Assembly: GCF_030159955.1 (NCBI RefSeq)
Contig: NZ_BSNK01000001.1
Span: forward strand, 868,001 to 932,000
Source of the DNA: Algimonas ampicilliniresistens
GTDB lineage: Bacteria > Pseudomonadota > Alphaproteobacteria > Caulobacterales > Maricaulaceae
Direction: 5' to 3'
DNA length: 64,000 nucleotides
This document shows, piece by piece, positions 46,042 through 54,159 of the stretch. The position numbers and the translations under genes were made by a program. Under the pieces are notes generated by a model that did no database searches, was not told where the DNA came from, and saw only the letters and a list, made by a program, of their open reading frames with translations. Each line of letters opens with the position of its first letter. Within the stretch, counting starts at the first letter, position 1.

Positions 46042-46922
46042 TGGCCCTTCCTCCCGATCCAGCCCCTGCCGGTTTCACGTGGCCTGGCGGTAAAACGCTG
46101 GCGTTTTCACTCGTCGTCAATGTCGAGGAGGGGGCGGAGCGCGGCATTTGGCAGGGTGACAAAGCGCCCGAGCCCGTCGATGAACTGGTCAGCGGGTTGA
46201 AAGCCCCGATCCGGGTGCATGGGAATGAGTCCAACTATCAGTATGGCATAAATCGCGGCGCACCGCGCATTCTGGAACGGCTAGAACAGTACAATATTCC
46301 GGCGACTTGGACAATCTGTGCGCAGGCGCTTGAGAAAGCCCCGTGGCTGGGTCAGGCCATTGCCAGGCGCGGCGATGAGCCCGCGAACCATGGCTATCGC
46401 TGGTTGTTCACCTTCAACAAGACCCGGGAAGAAGAACGCGATTTCGTCCGCAAAGGCACGCAGAGCATTAAGGCGACGACGGGTCGTAAACCTGTCGGGT
46501 ATCTCTCGCGCTATCTGCATACAGATCATCTGCGGCGGACGCTCTCGGAAGAGGGCTATCTCTACCATATGGACGATTATTCGGATGATTTCCCACGCTG
46601 GGAGCATTTCGAGGACGGCACTAAGTCGATCATCGTGCTGCCCTATGCGGTGGATAGTAACGACATGAAATTCTGGCTCGACCCGAGCTTCACGACCGAC
46701 ATGTGGGTCGACTATGCCAAGGCGACATTCGATGTTCTTCGCGCCGAGGCAAAGACCCACGGCGCGCGGATGATGAGCCTCGGTCTCCATCTTCGTATCA
46801 TAGGCCGCCCAGGCCGGATCGGCGCGTTGGATGAGGTTCTGGATTACATCACCGGCCATGACGATGTCTGGATTGCGACGCGCGAGCAGATCGCGCAACA
46901 TTTTGCTGATCAGGTGGCCTGA
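46041..46922 (+). CDS. Polysaccharide deacetylase-family hydrolase (PuuE/NodB-like)
   Basis: 293 residues of the NodB-fold carbohydrate esterase type. The N-terminal FSLVVNVEEGAERG is the PuuE/allantoinase-like variant (Glu-Glu instead of the Asp-Asp pair), with PRILERLEQYNIPATWTICAQALE, EPANHGYRWLF and MSLGLHLRIIGRPGRIGALDEVLDYI later. Members of this clade hydrolyse C-N bonds, so an amide, imide or lactam substrate is as likely as an acetylated sugar. No signal peptide. In an acyl-CoA cluster this is an unusual member. Confidence 0.85.
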   Translation: MALPPDPAPAGFTWPGGKTLAFSLVVNVEEGAERGIWQGDKAPEPVDELVSGLKAPIRVHGNESNYQYGINRGAPRILERLEQYNIPATWTICAQALEKAPWLGQAIARRGDEPANHGYRWLFTFNKTREEERDFVRKGTQSIKATTGRKPVGYLSRYLHTDHLRRTLSEEGYLYHMDDYSDDFPRWEHFEDGTKSIIVLPYAVDSNDMKFWLDPSFTTDMWVDYAKATFDVLRAEAKTHGARMMSLGLHLRIIGRPGRIGALDEVLDYITGHDDVWIATREQIAQHFADQVA

Positions 46923-47716
46923 TGATTCCACGCTCCCTTCTATTCGTGCCTGGCAATCGGCCAGAGCGGTTTGAAAAAGCGCTCAGCGCAGGCGCGGATC
47001 TGGTCTGTGTCGACCTCGAAGACGCCGTGGCACCCGATGCAAAAGACGAGGCTAGGGACGCGGTGATCGCATTCCTCAAACAGACAGACTCCAAAACTGT
47101 ATCGCTCCGGATCAATGCGCCGGGGACGGCGGCGTGCGAGAAAGATCAGCACGCGATTGCCGGGCTTAATCTCCCCTTCGTCATGATCCCCAAAGTCGAT
47201 ACGGTTGATGAGTTGGCATCTATCAAGACTGATGCGCCGCTCATTCCCGTAATCGAATCCGGGCTGGCAATCCTCAATGCAGCGGCGATACTGTCGCATG
47301 CGCGTGTGCGGATGGCTCTCTTTGGCGGCGGCGATTATTCCGCCGATTTGGGCACGCCCATGACGTTTGAAGCCTTCCACTATGCACGCAGCCACTTGGC
47401 GGCTTGCTCAGCGGCGTTCGAAGTGCCCGTCTTCGACGTGCCCTATCTCGATGTGCACGATGTTGAAGGCGGGGAGGCGGACACACGGCGCGTGGCCGAT
47501 CTCGGCATCCATTGCCGCTCCGCCATTCACCCAAAGCAAATTGAAGCGATCCACGCGGCTTACACGCCGGGTGAGGACGAAGTGAGTGCCGCGAAAGCAC
47601 TCAAGGCCGCTTATGACGCGTCGGGCGGGAATGCGGCGTTGCACAACGGTAAACTGATTGAAGCCCCGATCCTGCGGGCAGCGGAGCGCGTCTTGGCGCG
47701 CGCCGGACTACTTTAG
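46922..47716 (+). CDS. CitE-like acyl-CoA lyase (HpcH/HpaI aldolase family)
   Basis: 264 residues. TIM barrel of the citrate lyase beta-subunit type: MIPRSLLFVPGNRPERFEKAL, VDLEDAVAPDAKDEAR (Mg2+-binding Glu/Asp), RINAPGT, IPVIESGLAILN and FGGGDYSADLG, then IHPKQIEAIHAAY. It cleaves a beta-hydroxy acyl-CoA such as malyl-, beta-methylmalyl- or citramalyl-CoA. Next to a MaoC hydratase and CoA-transferases, it would act after hydration of an unsaturated acyl-CoA. Overlaps its neighbour by TGATG. Confidence 0.9.
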   Translation: MIPRSLLFVPGNRPERFEKALSAGADLVCVDLEDAVAPDAKDEARDAVIAFLKQTDSKTVSLRINAPGTAACEKDQHAIAGLNLPFVMIPKVDTVDELASIKTDAPLIPVIESGLAILNAAAILSHARVRMALFGGGDYSADLGTPMTFEAFHYARSHLAACSAAFEVPVFDVPYLDVHDVEGGEADTRRVADLGIHCRSAIHPKQIEAIHAAYTPGEDEVSAAKALKAAYDASGGNAALHNGKLIEAPILRAAERVLARAGLL

Positions 47717-47725
47717 GAGATAAGC

Positions 47726-48247
47726 ATGGTCGGTAGTGTGAAAGAGGTCGGTCCAAATCGGTACCGCGAAACCTTCGGTCGCTATTACGAAGATTTCAAA
47801 GAGGGTGATATTTACGAACATCGCCCCGGTAAGACTGTCACTGAGTATGATAATCACATGTTCACGCTGATGACGATGAACACCCATCCGATGCATTTTG
47901 ACAATGAGTTCGCCAAGGCATCAGAGTTCGGCCAATGCCTTGTCGTCTCGCCCTACACGCTGGCACTGCTGATCGGTATGAGCGTGACCGATTGCTCCCA
48001 AAAAGCCATCGCCAATCTCGGCATGGATGAGGTGAAATTCACTGCTCCGGTGTTCGTAGGTGATACGATCTATGGCGAAAGCGAAGTGCTCGGCAAACGT
48101 GAAAGTAAATCCCGTCCCGGCCAAGGCATCGTCACCATCGTGACGCGCGGCTATAAACAGGACGGCACCATGATCTGCACGTTCAAACGCAACATGCTGA
48201 TCCCCAGCAAGGGCAATGCGGTCGAGGATCGCGTGGCGGCTTATTAG
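47726..48247 (+). CDS. MaoC-like acyl-CoA hydratase
   Basis: 173 residues, single hotdog domain: YYEDFKEGDIYEHRPGKTVTEYDNHMFTLMTMNTHPMHFDNEFAKAS with the Asp/His pair, and FGQCLVVSPYTLALLIGMSVTD. Members hydrate trans-2-enoyl-CoA or mesaconyl-type substrates. Begins 9 bases after the CitE-like lyase with a good TAGGAG site, suggesting hydration followed by lyase cleavage. The convergent DUF1428 gene overlaps it by 4 bases. Confidence 0.85.
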   Translation: MVGSVKEVGPNRYRETFGRYYEDFKEGDIYEHRPGKTVTEYDNHMFTLMTMNTHPMHFDNEFAKASEFGQCLVVSPYTLALLIGMSVTDCSQKAIANLGMDEVKFTAPVFVGDTIYGESEVLGKRESKSRPGQGIVTIVTRGYKQDGTMICTFKRNMLIPSKGNAVEDRVAAY

Positions 48248-48606
48248 GGCTTAATGTCGACCAAAACGTTGAATCCGCCATAGATCATGCGTTTTCCATC
48301 GAAGGGCATCTTCATTGCAGCCTCGTCCATCGCTTCCATTTCAGCGAAGATCTTTTTGTTGCCGGCATCGCGCGTCGCCTTGTCCGGCCAAAACACCCAG
48401 GAAAACACAACCGTTTCGTCACCTTGTGCTTTCACGGCACGATGAAAGTCAGTGGTCTCGCCCATTGGCACGTCATCGCCCCAAGCTTCGATTACATGCA
48501 AGGCCCCATGTTTCGTAAACAGTGAGTCGATGTTTTTTGCGTGTTTCCGAAATTTATCTTTGTTCGCCGTCGGCACAGCGATCACGAAGCCGTCTATATA
48601 AGCCAT
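48244..48606 (-). CDS. DUF1428 family protein
   Basis: 120 residues matching the small DUF1428/RNA-signal-like family: MAYIDGFVIAVPTANKDKFRKHA at the start, ending GKRMIYGGFNVLVDI; ferredoxin-like (dimeric alpha/beta barrel) fold expected. Stress-linked in some bacteria, function not known. It interrupts the plus-strand catabolic cluster in reverse orientation, overlapping the MaoC end by 4 bases. Confidence 0.85.
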   Translation of the reverse strand: MAYIDGFVIAVPTANKDKFRKHAKNIDSLFTKHGALHVIEAWGDDVPMGETTDFHRAVKAQGDETVVFSWVFWPDKATRDAGNKKIFAEMEAMDEAAMKMPFDGKRMIYGGFNVLVDIKP

Positions 48607-48745
48607 GAATGTCTCCGATTGGTTTTGTCCCTTTCACGTCCATCAAGTTTATCACACAACCAATTCTGCAGGAAGGTTTGCCGCAAATCATAGCGCCACA
48701 CCGCAGAGCGCCTACTCAGACGCGAACTAACCACGAGACCCACCC

Positions 48746-49945
48746 ATGAACGCCATTCCCAACGCTGATCAATTCACCGACGAAGACGAAGCGATGATGC
48801 TCGATGTCATCGATCGATGGTGTCGCGAGAAGGTGCGTGACCGCGTGATGGAGATGGAACATGCGGACGAATATCCACATGAGTTTGTCGAGGATATGAA
48901 GGAGTTTGGCCTGTTCGGCGCGACCATCTCGCCGGAATATGGTGGTCTCGGCTTGTCAGCGACGACATATGCCAAGATCGTTATGCGTATTGCGCAAGAG
49001 TGGATGAGCCTGACGGGTATCTTTAATTCGCACCTTATGATGGCGACCGTGGTCGAAAAATACGGCACCGATTTCCAGAAAAATTACTGGTTACCCAAAT
49101 TCTGCTCCGGCGAAATCCGAGGCGGGTTGGGTCTGACAGAGCCGAATGCCGGGACTGATTTGCAAGCCATCAAGACCGTGGCTCGCAAAGACGGCGACAG
49201 CTATGTCGTCAACGGATCAAAAACTTGGATTTCCAATGGGCTGATGGGCGGCGCTGTGGCGCTGATGGTCAAGACCGATCCAGACTCTGACCCGCGCTAT
49301 AAAGGCATGTCGATGCTGATCGCGCCAAAGGTCGATCCGGATACGGGCGCGAGCTATGATGGCTACACGACTGGCAGTAAGATGCAGAAACTGGCCTATA
49401 AGGGCATCGATAGTTGTGAGCTGTTCTTCGACAATTACAGGCTCGACGCCAAGCGTCATTTGATCGGCGGCATCGAAGGCAAGGGCTTCTATATGGCGGT
49501 TGGCGGTCTAGAGCTGGGCCGCATCAATATCTCGGCTCGTGCCGTCGGCCTGTCCCGCCGCGCGTTGGAGGAAAGCACACGCTACGCCCAAGAACGGGAG
49601 ACGTTCGGGAAACCGATTGCAGATCACCAGGCGATCCAGCTGAAGCTCGGGGAAATGGCGACCAAGACCAAAGCGTCGGAGCTGATGTGCCTGCACGCAG
49701 CGGAAGCCTATGATCGCGGCGAACGCTGCGACATGGAAGCGGGCATGGCGAAATATTATGCGTCTGAAATGGCTGTAGAAAACACGCTCGAAGCCATGCG
49801 TATCCATGGCGGCTATTCCTACTCCAAAGAATATCCGGTCGAGCGTCTGTTCCGCGAAGCCCCGCTCATGTGCATCGGTGAAGGCACCAACGAAATGCAG
49901 CGCATCATCATCGCGAAGCAACAGATCGCGCGGAATAAGATTTAG
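48746..49945 (+). CDS. Acyl-CoA dehydrogenase
   Basis: 399 residues. All-alpha N-domain (DEDEAMMLDVIDRWC, EFGLFGATISPEYGGLG), FAD-binding middle strand GLTEPNAGTDLQAIKT, KTWISNGLMGG, and C-terminal helical domain with YAQERETFGKPIADHQAIQ, EAMRIHGGYSYSKEYPVERLFREAPLMCIGEGTNE. The Glu in the IGEGTNE region is the likely catalytic base. Makes a 2,3-trans-enoyl-CoA, passing electrons to ETF. Downstream is a palindrome-rich stretch, so it may end its own transcript. Confidence 0.94.
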   Translation: MNAIPNADQFTDEDEAMMLDVIDRWCREKVRDRVMEMEHADEYPHEFVEDMKEFGLFGATISPEYGGLGLSATTYAKIVMRIAQEWMSLTGIFNSHLMMATVVEKYGTDFQKNYWLPKFCSGEIRGGLGLTEPNAGTDLQAIKTVARKDGDSYVVNGSKTWISNGLMGGAVALMVKTDPDSDPRYKGMSMLIAPKVDPDTGASYDGYTTGSKMQKLAYKGIDSCELFFDNYRLDAKRHLIGGIEGKGFYMAVGGLELGRINISARAVGLSRRALEESTRYAQERETFGKPIADHQAIQLKLGEMATKTKASELMCLHAAEAYDRGERCDMEAGMAKYYASEMAVENTLEAMRIHGGYSYSKEYPVERLFREAPLMCIGEGTNEMQRIIIAKQQIARNKI

Positions 49946-49956
49946 TCCTTCCGGCT

Positions 49957-50037
49957 CCCGCCGACTTGATCGGCGGGTCCATCACTGATCAGTGCTATGT
50001 GAAAGATCGGGAGATGGGTAGGCCGATCAAGTCGGCC
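49957..50037. repeat. Clustered palindromes, REP-like, after acyl-CoA dehydrogenase
   Basis: Three palindromes in 81 bases: CCCGCCGA-CTTGA-TCGGCGGG (49957-49977), CACTGATCAGTG (49983-49994, perfect 12-mer) and GGCCGA-TCAAG-TCGGCC (50021-50037). The first and third contain reverse-complementary 15-mers (GCCGACTTGATCGGC), so they can also pair with each other. Such GATCAAGTCGG palindromes recur between genes in alphaproteobacteria and can end transcripts. The middle one could instead be an operator for the following CoA-transferase gene. Confidence 0.6.
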
Positions 50038-50099
50038 TAAGCGGTATTATTCTTGACCTATACTCCCTTAGCAGGGGAGCGCCTTCGACAGGACGTGAC

Positions 50100-51260
50100 A
50101 TGACCTACAAACCCCTCCACGGCATTCGTATCATCGCGGTCGAACAATATGGTGCAGGGCCTTACGGGACTCAACTGCTTGCCGACTTGGGGGCCGAAGT
50201 CATCAAGATCGAGAATCCAGGGACAGGCGGGGATGTGTCTCGCTTTGTGTCGCCGCACCGGATTGGCGATACGGACAGCCAGTTCTTTCAGACCTTCAAT
50301 CGGAATAAGAAATCGCTCTCGCTGAACCTGAAAGAGGCTGACGGTCGCAAGGCCTTCGAGGAATTGGTGAAAACCGCTGACGCCGTATCCAACAATCTGC
50401 GCGGTGATCTGCCCGCCAAACTCGGCATTGATTTCGACACGCTCAAAGCCATCAACCCAAAGGTCGTTTGCGCGCATTTATCCGCCTATGGCCGCGGTAA
50501 TTCACGCGAGGCGTGGCCGGGCTATGACTACCTCATGCAGGCCGAAGCGGGTTTCTGTTCCGTTACGGGCGAACCGGACGGGCCACCTGTTCGGTTTGGC
50601 CTCTCTATGGTTGATTTCATGACAGGCTCAATGATGGCGACGGGGCTGGTCTCGGCTGTACTCGGCGCGCACCGGACGGGCCAAGGTTGTGACGTCGATG
50701 TGTCGCTGTTCGACACGGCGCTGCATCAGGTCAGCTATCCGGCGACATGGTATCTGAACGCCGGCGATGTGGTGACGCGCCAGCCGCGCGGCGCGCACCC
50801 GGCGATCGTGCCGAGCCAGCTGATGGAAGCGGGCGATGGCTGGATTATGTTCTGTTGCCAGACCCAAAAGTTCTGGGAACGTGTTGCCGAACGGCTCGGT
50901 CATTTGGAATGGGTTGATGATCCGCGCTTCCTCAAAGTTGAGGACCGCCGCGAAAATCGCGCGCTCGTACAGGACACGATGGAAGCTGTGATGAAGACCA
51001 ACACGGTTGCATATTGGATGGAAAAATTCGCCGGATACGTGCCAGCGGCTCCTGTCTACGACATTCAACAAGCGTTCGAGAATCCGTATGTCGCTGAGGT
51101 CGAAATGATTTACGAGACTGAACACCCCGGCATGGAAAACGGGAAGATCCGCCTGATGAGCAGCCCTTACAAGATCAATGGTGAGCGCCTTAAGGGCGGG
51201 ATCGCGCCAGAATTAGGCGCGGACACGCATGACTTGCTTGGTGATGGCTCAGCGGCGTAG
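50100..51260 (+). CDS. Family III acyl-CoA transferase (CaiB/BaiF type), copy 1
   Basis: 386 residues. N-terminal PLHGIRIIAVEQYGAGPYGTQLLADLGAEVIKIENPGTG, the middle AYGRGNSREAWPGYDYLMQAEAGFCSVTG with the Asp that forms the aspartyl-CoA intermediate, and GLSMVDFMTGSMMATG. It moves CoA between a donor acyl-CoA and the pathway acid. Followed in 9 bases by the thioesterase-like gene. AGGA ribosome site. A second homologue (51674-52783) is separate in sequence, so they probably use different acids. Confidence 0.93.
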   Translation: MTYKPLHGIRIIAVEQYGAGPYGTQLLADLGAEVIKIENPGTGGDVSRFVSPHRIGDTDSQFFQTFNRNKKSLSLNLKEADGRKAFEELVKTADAVSNNLRGDLPAKLGIDFDTLKAINPKVVCAHLSAYGRGNSREAWPGYDYLMQAEAGFCSVTGEPDGPPVRFGLSMVDFMTGSMMATGLVSAVLGAHRTGQGCDVDVSLFDTALHQVSYPATWYLNAGDVVTRQPRGAHPAIVPSQLMEAGDGWIMFCCQTQKFWERVAERLGHLEWVDDPRFLKVEDRRENRALVQDTMEAVMKTNTVAYWMEKFAGYVPAAPVYDIQQAFENPYVAEVEMIYETEHPGMENGKIRLMSSPYKINGERLKGGIAPELGADTHDLLGDGSAA

Positions 51261-51269
51261 TTTGTTTGC

Positions 51270-51677
51270 ATGACTTATACGCCCGAGCAGCTCCGACAAT
51301 TCGCTGAAGCGGTGCCTTTTTCGAACCATCTCGGCGTCAAACTGGCCGAGCTTACAGCTGAAAAGGTGGTCTGCACGGTTGTGCCAAAACCCGAACATTG
51401 CACGACGATGGGTACGGTTCATGGCGGGTTTCTGATGGCGGTTGCGGATTTCGCGGGAGCCTGCGGGGCGTTCTTTAACCTGCCGGAGGGTTCCACGGGA
51501 ACGACGACAACGGAAAGCAAAACCAATATGATCCGACCCGGTAAGCCAGGCACCACATTGAGCATTACCGCGACGCCGATCAATGTCGGTCGCCGCCTAC
51601 AGGTCTGGCAAACCCGGATTGAAGGCGAAGACGGCAAGCTCGTCAGTTTAACGACTCAGTCACAGATCAATCTATGA
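51270..51677 (+). CDS. Hotdog-fold thioesterase (PaaI-like)
   Basis: 135 residues with the 4HBT/PaaI pattern: FSNHLGVKLAELTAEKVVCTVVP, the TVHGGFLMAVADFAGACGAF active-site helix (HGG) and TESKTNMIRPG. It hydrolyses acyl-CoA thioesters, for example releasing CoA from stalled intermediates. ATG 9 bases after the first CoA-transferase; the last codon overlaps the second transferase by 4 bases, so all three are coexpressed. Confidence 0.88.
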   Translation: MTYTPEQLRQFAEAVPFSNHLGVKLAELTAEKVVCTVVPKPEHCTTMGTVHGGFLMAVADFAGACGAFFNLPEGSTGTTTTESKTNMIRPGKPGTTLSITATPINVGRRLQVWQTRIEGEDGKLVSLTTQSQINL

Positions 51678-52783
51678 AACTTGACGGCATTCGCGTTCTG
51701 GATCTCTCGGCGTTTCTGCCGGGGCCGCACGCCTCTATGATGATGGCGGATCACGGGGCTGAGGTGATCATGGTCGAGCCCGACAACGGCTCTGATACTT
51801 ATGGAGGGGGCGAACCGACCCGGTATATGGGCGCGCGCTATCAGGACGGCACATCGGTGTGGTTCGCCAATATTGCGCGCGGTAAAAAAAGCTACCGAGT
51901 CAATCTGAAAGACCCGGATAAACATGCGCGGTTTATGACGCTTGCGAAAACCGCAGACGTTGTGATTGAGGCCTTCCGCCCCGGCGTGGTAAAACGGCTT
52001 GGCGTGGACTATGCCGCGATCAAGGCGATTAAGCCGGACATTGTCTATTGCTCCATTTCTGCCTTTGGTCAGGATGGTCGATATCGCGATAAACCCGCTC
52101 ACGATCTTGTTGTGCAGGCGATGGCGGGGACGGCCGACCTGACGCGCGGTATGGACGGGAGCCCCGCTCTGACGCCCATGCCGAGCGCGGATATGACGGC
52201 GTCATTATTCGCTCTGTCCGGCATCCTCATGGCGCTCTATCGCCGGGAACAGACCGGGCAGGGCGATTATCTCGATATCTCTATGTATGACTCGCTGCTC
52301 AGTTGGGTGCCGAATGTGACGGGTTCGATTTTCGCTGAAGACCGCCAGCCAGATCGTGGCGAAATGCGTAGCTTTGGCGGCAATGCCTTCGTCAATATCT
52401 ACCGCACATCCGATGACGGCCATATTGTGCTCGGGGGGTCTGAGCCAAAATTTGTGTCCAATCTTTTGACGGCACTCGGTAGACCTGATCTGATCGAAGC
52501 GATGAAAAAACCGGTCGGTCAGCAGGACACCGTGAAAAACTTTCTGACCGTGACGTTCCTGTCGAAGCCGCAAGTCGAGTGGGAAATTAAGCTCGGCGGC
52601 ATTGATTGTTGCTGGTCCACGGTTCGCACATTGCACACCGCGCTGACCGAAGAGGGTGCGCCGGTCACGATCGCGCCCGATGGCAAACGTCATATCGATA
52701 ATCCGATCCGATTCCGAGAAGAGCCCGCCCAGCTCTCTTTCGATCTCCCTGAGTTTGGGGCGCATACAAAAGAGCTGCCTTAA
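51674..52783 (+). CDS. Family III acyl-CoA transferase (CaiB/BaiF type), copy 2
   Basis: 369 residues: KLDGIRVLDLSAFLPGPHASMMMADHGAEVIMVEPDNG, SAFGQDGRYRDKPAHDLVVQAMAGTADLTRG (catalytic Asp in the AHDLVVQA run) and ADMTASLFALSGILMALYRR. The N-terminal GPHASMMMADHGAEVI motif resembles alpha-methylacyl-CoA racemase/mesaconate-type family members, so a racemase is an alternative reading. Overlaps the thioesterase gene by 4 bases and is followed one base later by the CMD-family gene. Confidence 0.9.
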   Translation: MKLDGIRVLDLSAFLPGPHASMMMADHGAEVIMVEPDNGSDTYGGGEPTRYMGARYQDGTSVWFANIARGKKSYRVNLKDPDKHARFMTLAKTADVVIEAFRPGVVKRLGVDYAAIKAIKPDIVYCSISAFGQDGRYRDKPAHDLVVQAMAGTADLTRGMDGSPALTPMPSADMTASLFALSGILMALYRREQTGQGDYLDISMYDSLLSWVPNVTGSIFAEDRQPDRGEMRSFGGNAFVNIYRTSDDGHIVLGGSEPKFVSNLLTALGRPDLIEAMKKPVGQQDTVKNFLTVTFLSKPQVEWEIKLGGIDCCWSTVRTLHTALTEEGAPVTIAPDGKRHIDNPIRFREEPAQLSFDLPEFGAHTKELP

Positions 52784-52784
52784 G

Positions 52785-53354
52785 ATGTCCCGTATTCCCA
52801 GACTGCCCGCCGACCAAATCCCAGATGAGGTCAAACCGCTCATTGCCATGGGCGAGCAAATCATGGGCTTCACCATGAATGACGGGCTCGACATGGCGCG
52901 TAGCCCGGCGCTTCTAAAGGGCGTGTCGGCGATGATTATGTCGATCTATGGGGACGGCTCGCTCGATCCGGGTCTCAAACGTTTGGTTGGCTATGTGGCC
53001 AGCACGGCGGCGGGCTGCCGCTACTGCCAACAGCACACAGCACACGGCGCATCGCAACAGCATGTCGATCCAGAGAAGATCAATGCGGCTTGGGCCTATG
53101 AGGATTCGCCGCTTTTCTCGGATGCGGAACGAAGCGCGCTGAAAGTGGCGCATCTCGGCTCGCTGACACCCTCAGAAGTTACCGACGCTGACTTTGCTGA
53201 CTTACGGGATCATTTCTCCGATGAGGAATGTCTGGAAATTGTCGCCGTCATCTCCATGTTCGGGTTCCTCAACCGCTGGAACGCGGTGATGGATACCGAC
53301 GTCGAAGATGTCCCGGCCGACTATGCGAAAGCGATTGGTCTGGAGCTCCGCTAA
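52785..53354 (+). CDS. Carboxymuconolactone decarboxylase-family protein (AhpD-like)
   Basis: 189 residues from the ATG at 52785, one base after the CoA-transferase stop. Helical AhpD/CMD fold with the redox-type motif CRYCQQHTAHGA (Cys-x-x-Cys then His), preceded by LKRLVGYVASTAAG. CMD proteins include decarboxylases and peroxidase-supporting thioredoxin-like AhpD; the CxxC-xx-H suggests the AhpD branch. End of the tight plus-strand cluster. Confidence 0.85.
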   Translation: MSRIPRLPADQIPDEVKPLIAMGEQIMGFTMNDGLDMARSPALLKGVSAMIMSIYGDGSLDPGLKRLVGYVASTAAGCRYCQQHTAHGASQQHVDPEKINAAWAYEDSPLFSDAERSALKVAHLGSLTPSEVTDADFADLRDHFSDEECLEIVAVISMFGFLNRWNAVMDTDVEDVPADYAKAIGLELR

Positions 53355-53375
53355 AGCCTTGGCTAAGTGGGCCCT

Positions 53376-54104
53376 ATGAGAGCCGATTACACCCTTCCAC
53401 GTCTTTACCTGGCTCAGTCTCTGACCGGGGAGATCGATCTGTCACGCGAACAGGCGCATTATTTCGGCACTGTCCTGCGCAAGCGGGTTGGGGACCGGGT
53501 CCGTTTATTCAACGCGCGCGATGGCGAGTGGTCAGCCGAGGTCACCGCAGCAGAACGAAAGTCGATGCGTCTTTCCGTCGTTGAGCAGCTGCGCGAGCCC
53601 TATTCAGTACCGGATGTCCGGCTTCTCTTCGCGCCGATCCGCAAGCACCGCTTGGCGACAGTGCTGGAAAAGGCGACCGAGCTCGGAATCCGCACGCTTC
53701 AGCCTGTCATCACGGATCGGACACAGTTTCCGACCTTCAATATTGAACGTGCGCAATCGCAAGTCATGGAAGCGGCGGAACAGACGGAGCGACTGGACTT
53801 GCCGGACGTAATGGCGCCGATCTCGCTTGAGCAAGCTTTGCAAACTGATCGCACACTGATCTTCGCTGACGAAGCGGGGGGTAGGGCCGCCGCGCTGGAT
53901 ACGGTCAAAGCACTTAATCTGCCGCTCGACCTGCTAATAGGCCCCGAAGGCGGCTTTACGCCGGCAGAACGCGATTGGGTCTCTGCCTGCACGAACACGC
54001 ACCCTGTTTCTTTGGGTCCGCGTATACTTCGCGCGGATACAGCCGCGATCAGTCTGCTGACTTTGGTTCAGGCGATAATCGGGGACTGGAACACATCTGC
54101 ATAG
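53376..54104 (+). CDS. rsmE: 16S rRNA (uracil1498-N3)-methyltransferase RsmE
   Basis: 242 residues from the ATG at 53376. PUA-like N-domain (HYFGTVLRKRVGDRVRLFNARDGEW) and a SPOUT knot with LLIGPEGGFTPAERDWV and LGPRILRADTAAISLLTLVQ, both canonical. Methylates U1498 of 16S rRNA. Short gap to the CMD gene upstream. In related alphaproteobacteria rsmE is normally followed by gshA; here two oxidoreductase genes intervene. Confidence 0.95.
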   Translation: MRADYTLPRLYLAQSLTGEIDLSREQAHYFGTVLRKRVGDRVRLFNARDGEWSAEVTAAERKSMRLSVVEQLREPYSVPDVRLLFAPIRKHRLATVLEKATELGIRTLQPVITDRTQFPTFNIERAQSQVMEAAEQTERLDLPDVMAPISLEQALQTDRTLIFADEAGGRAAALDTVKALNLPLDLLIGPEGGFTPAERDWVSACTNTHPVSLGPRILRADTAAISLLTLVQAIIGDWNTSA

Positions 54105-54159
54105 CGAAGGTCGCAGGACTGAAGCTTTGAATTCTCAGCGCTTTGGCTAAGGTTGCCGG

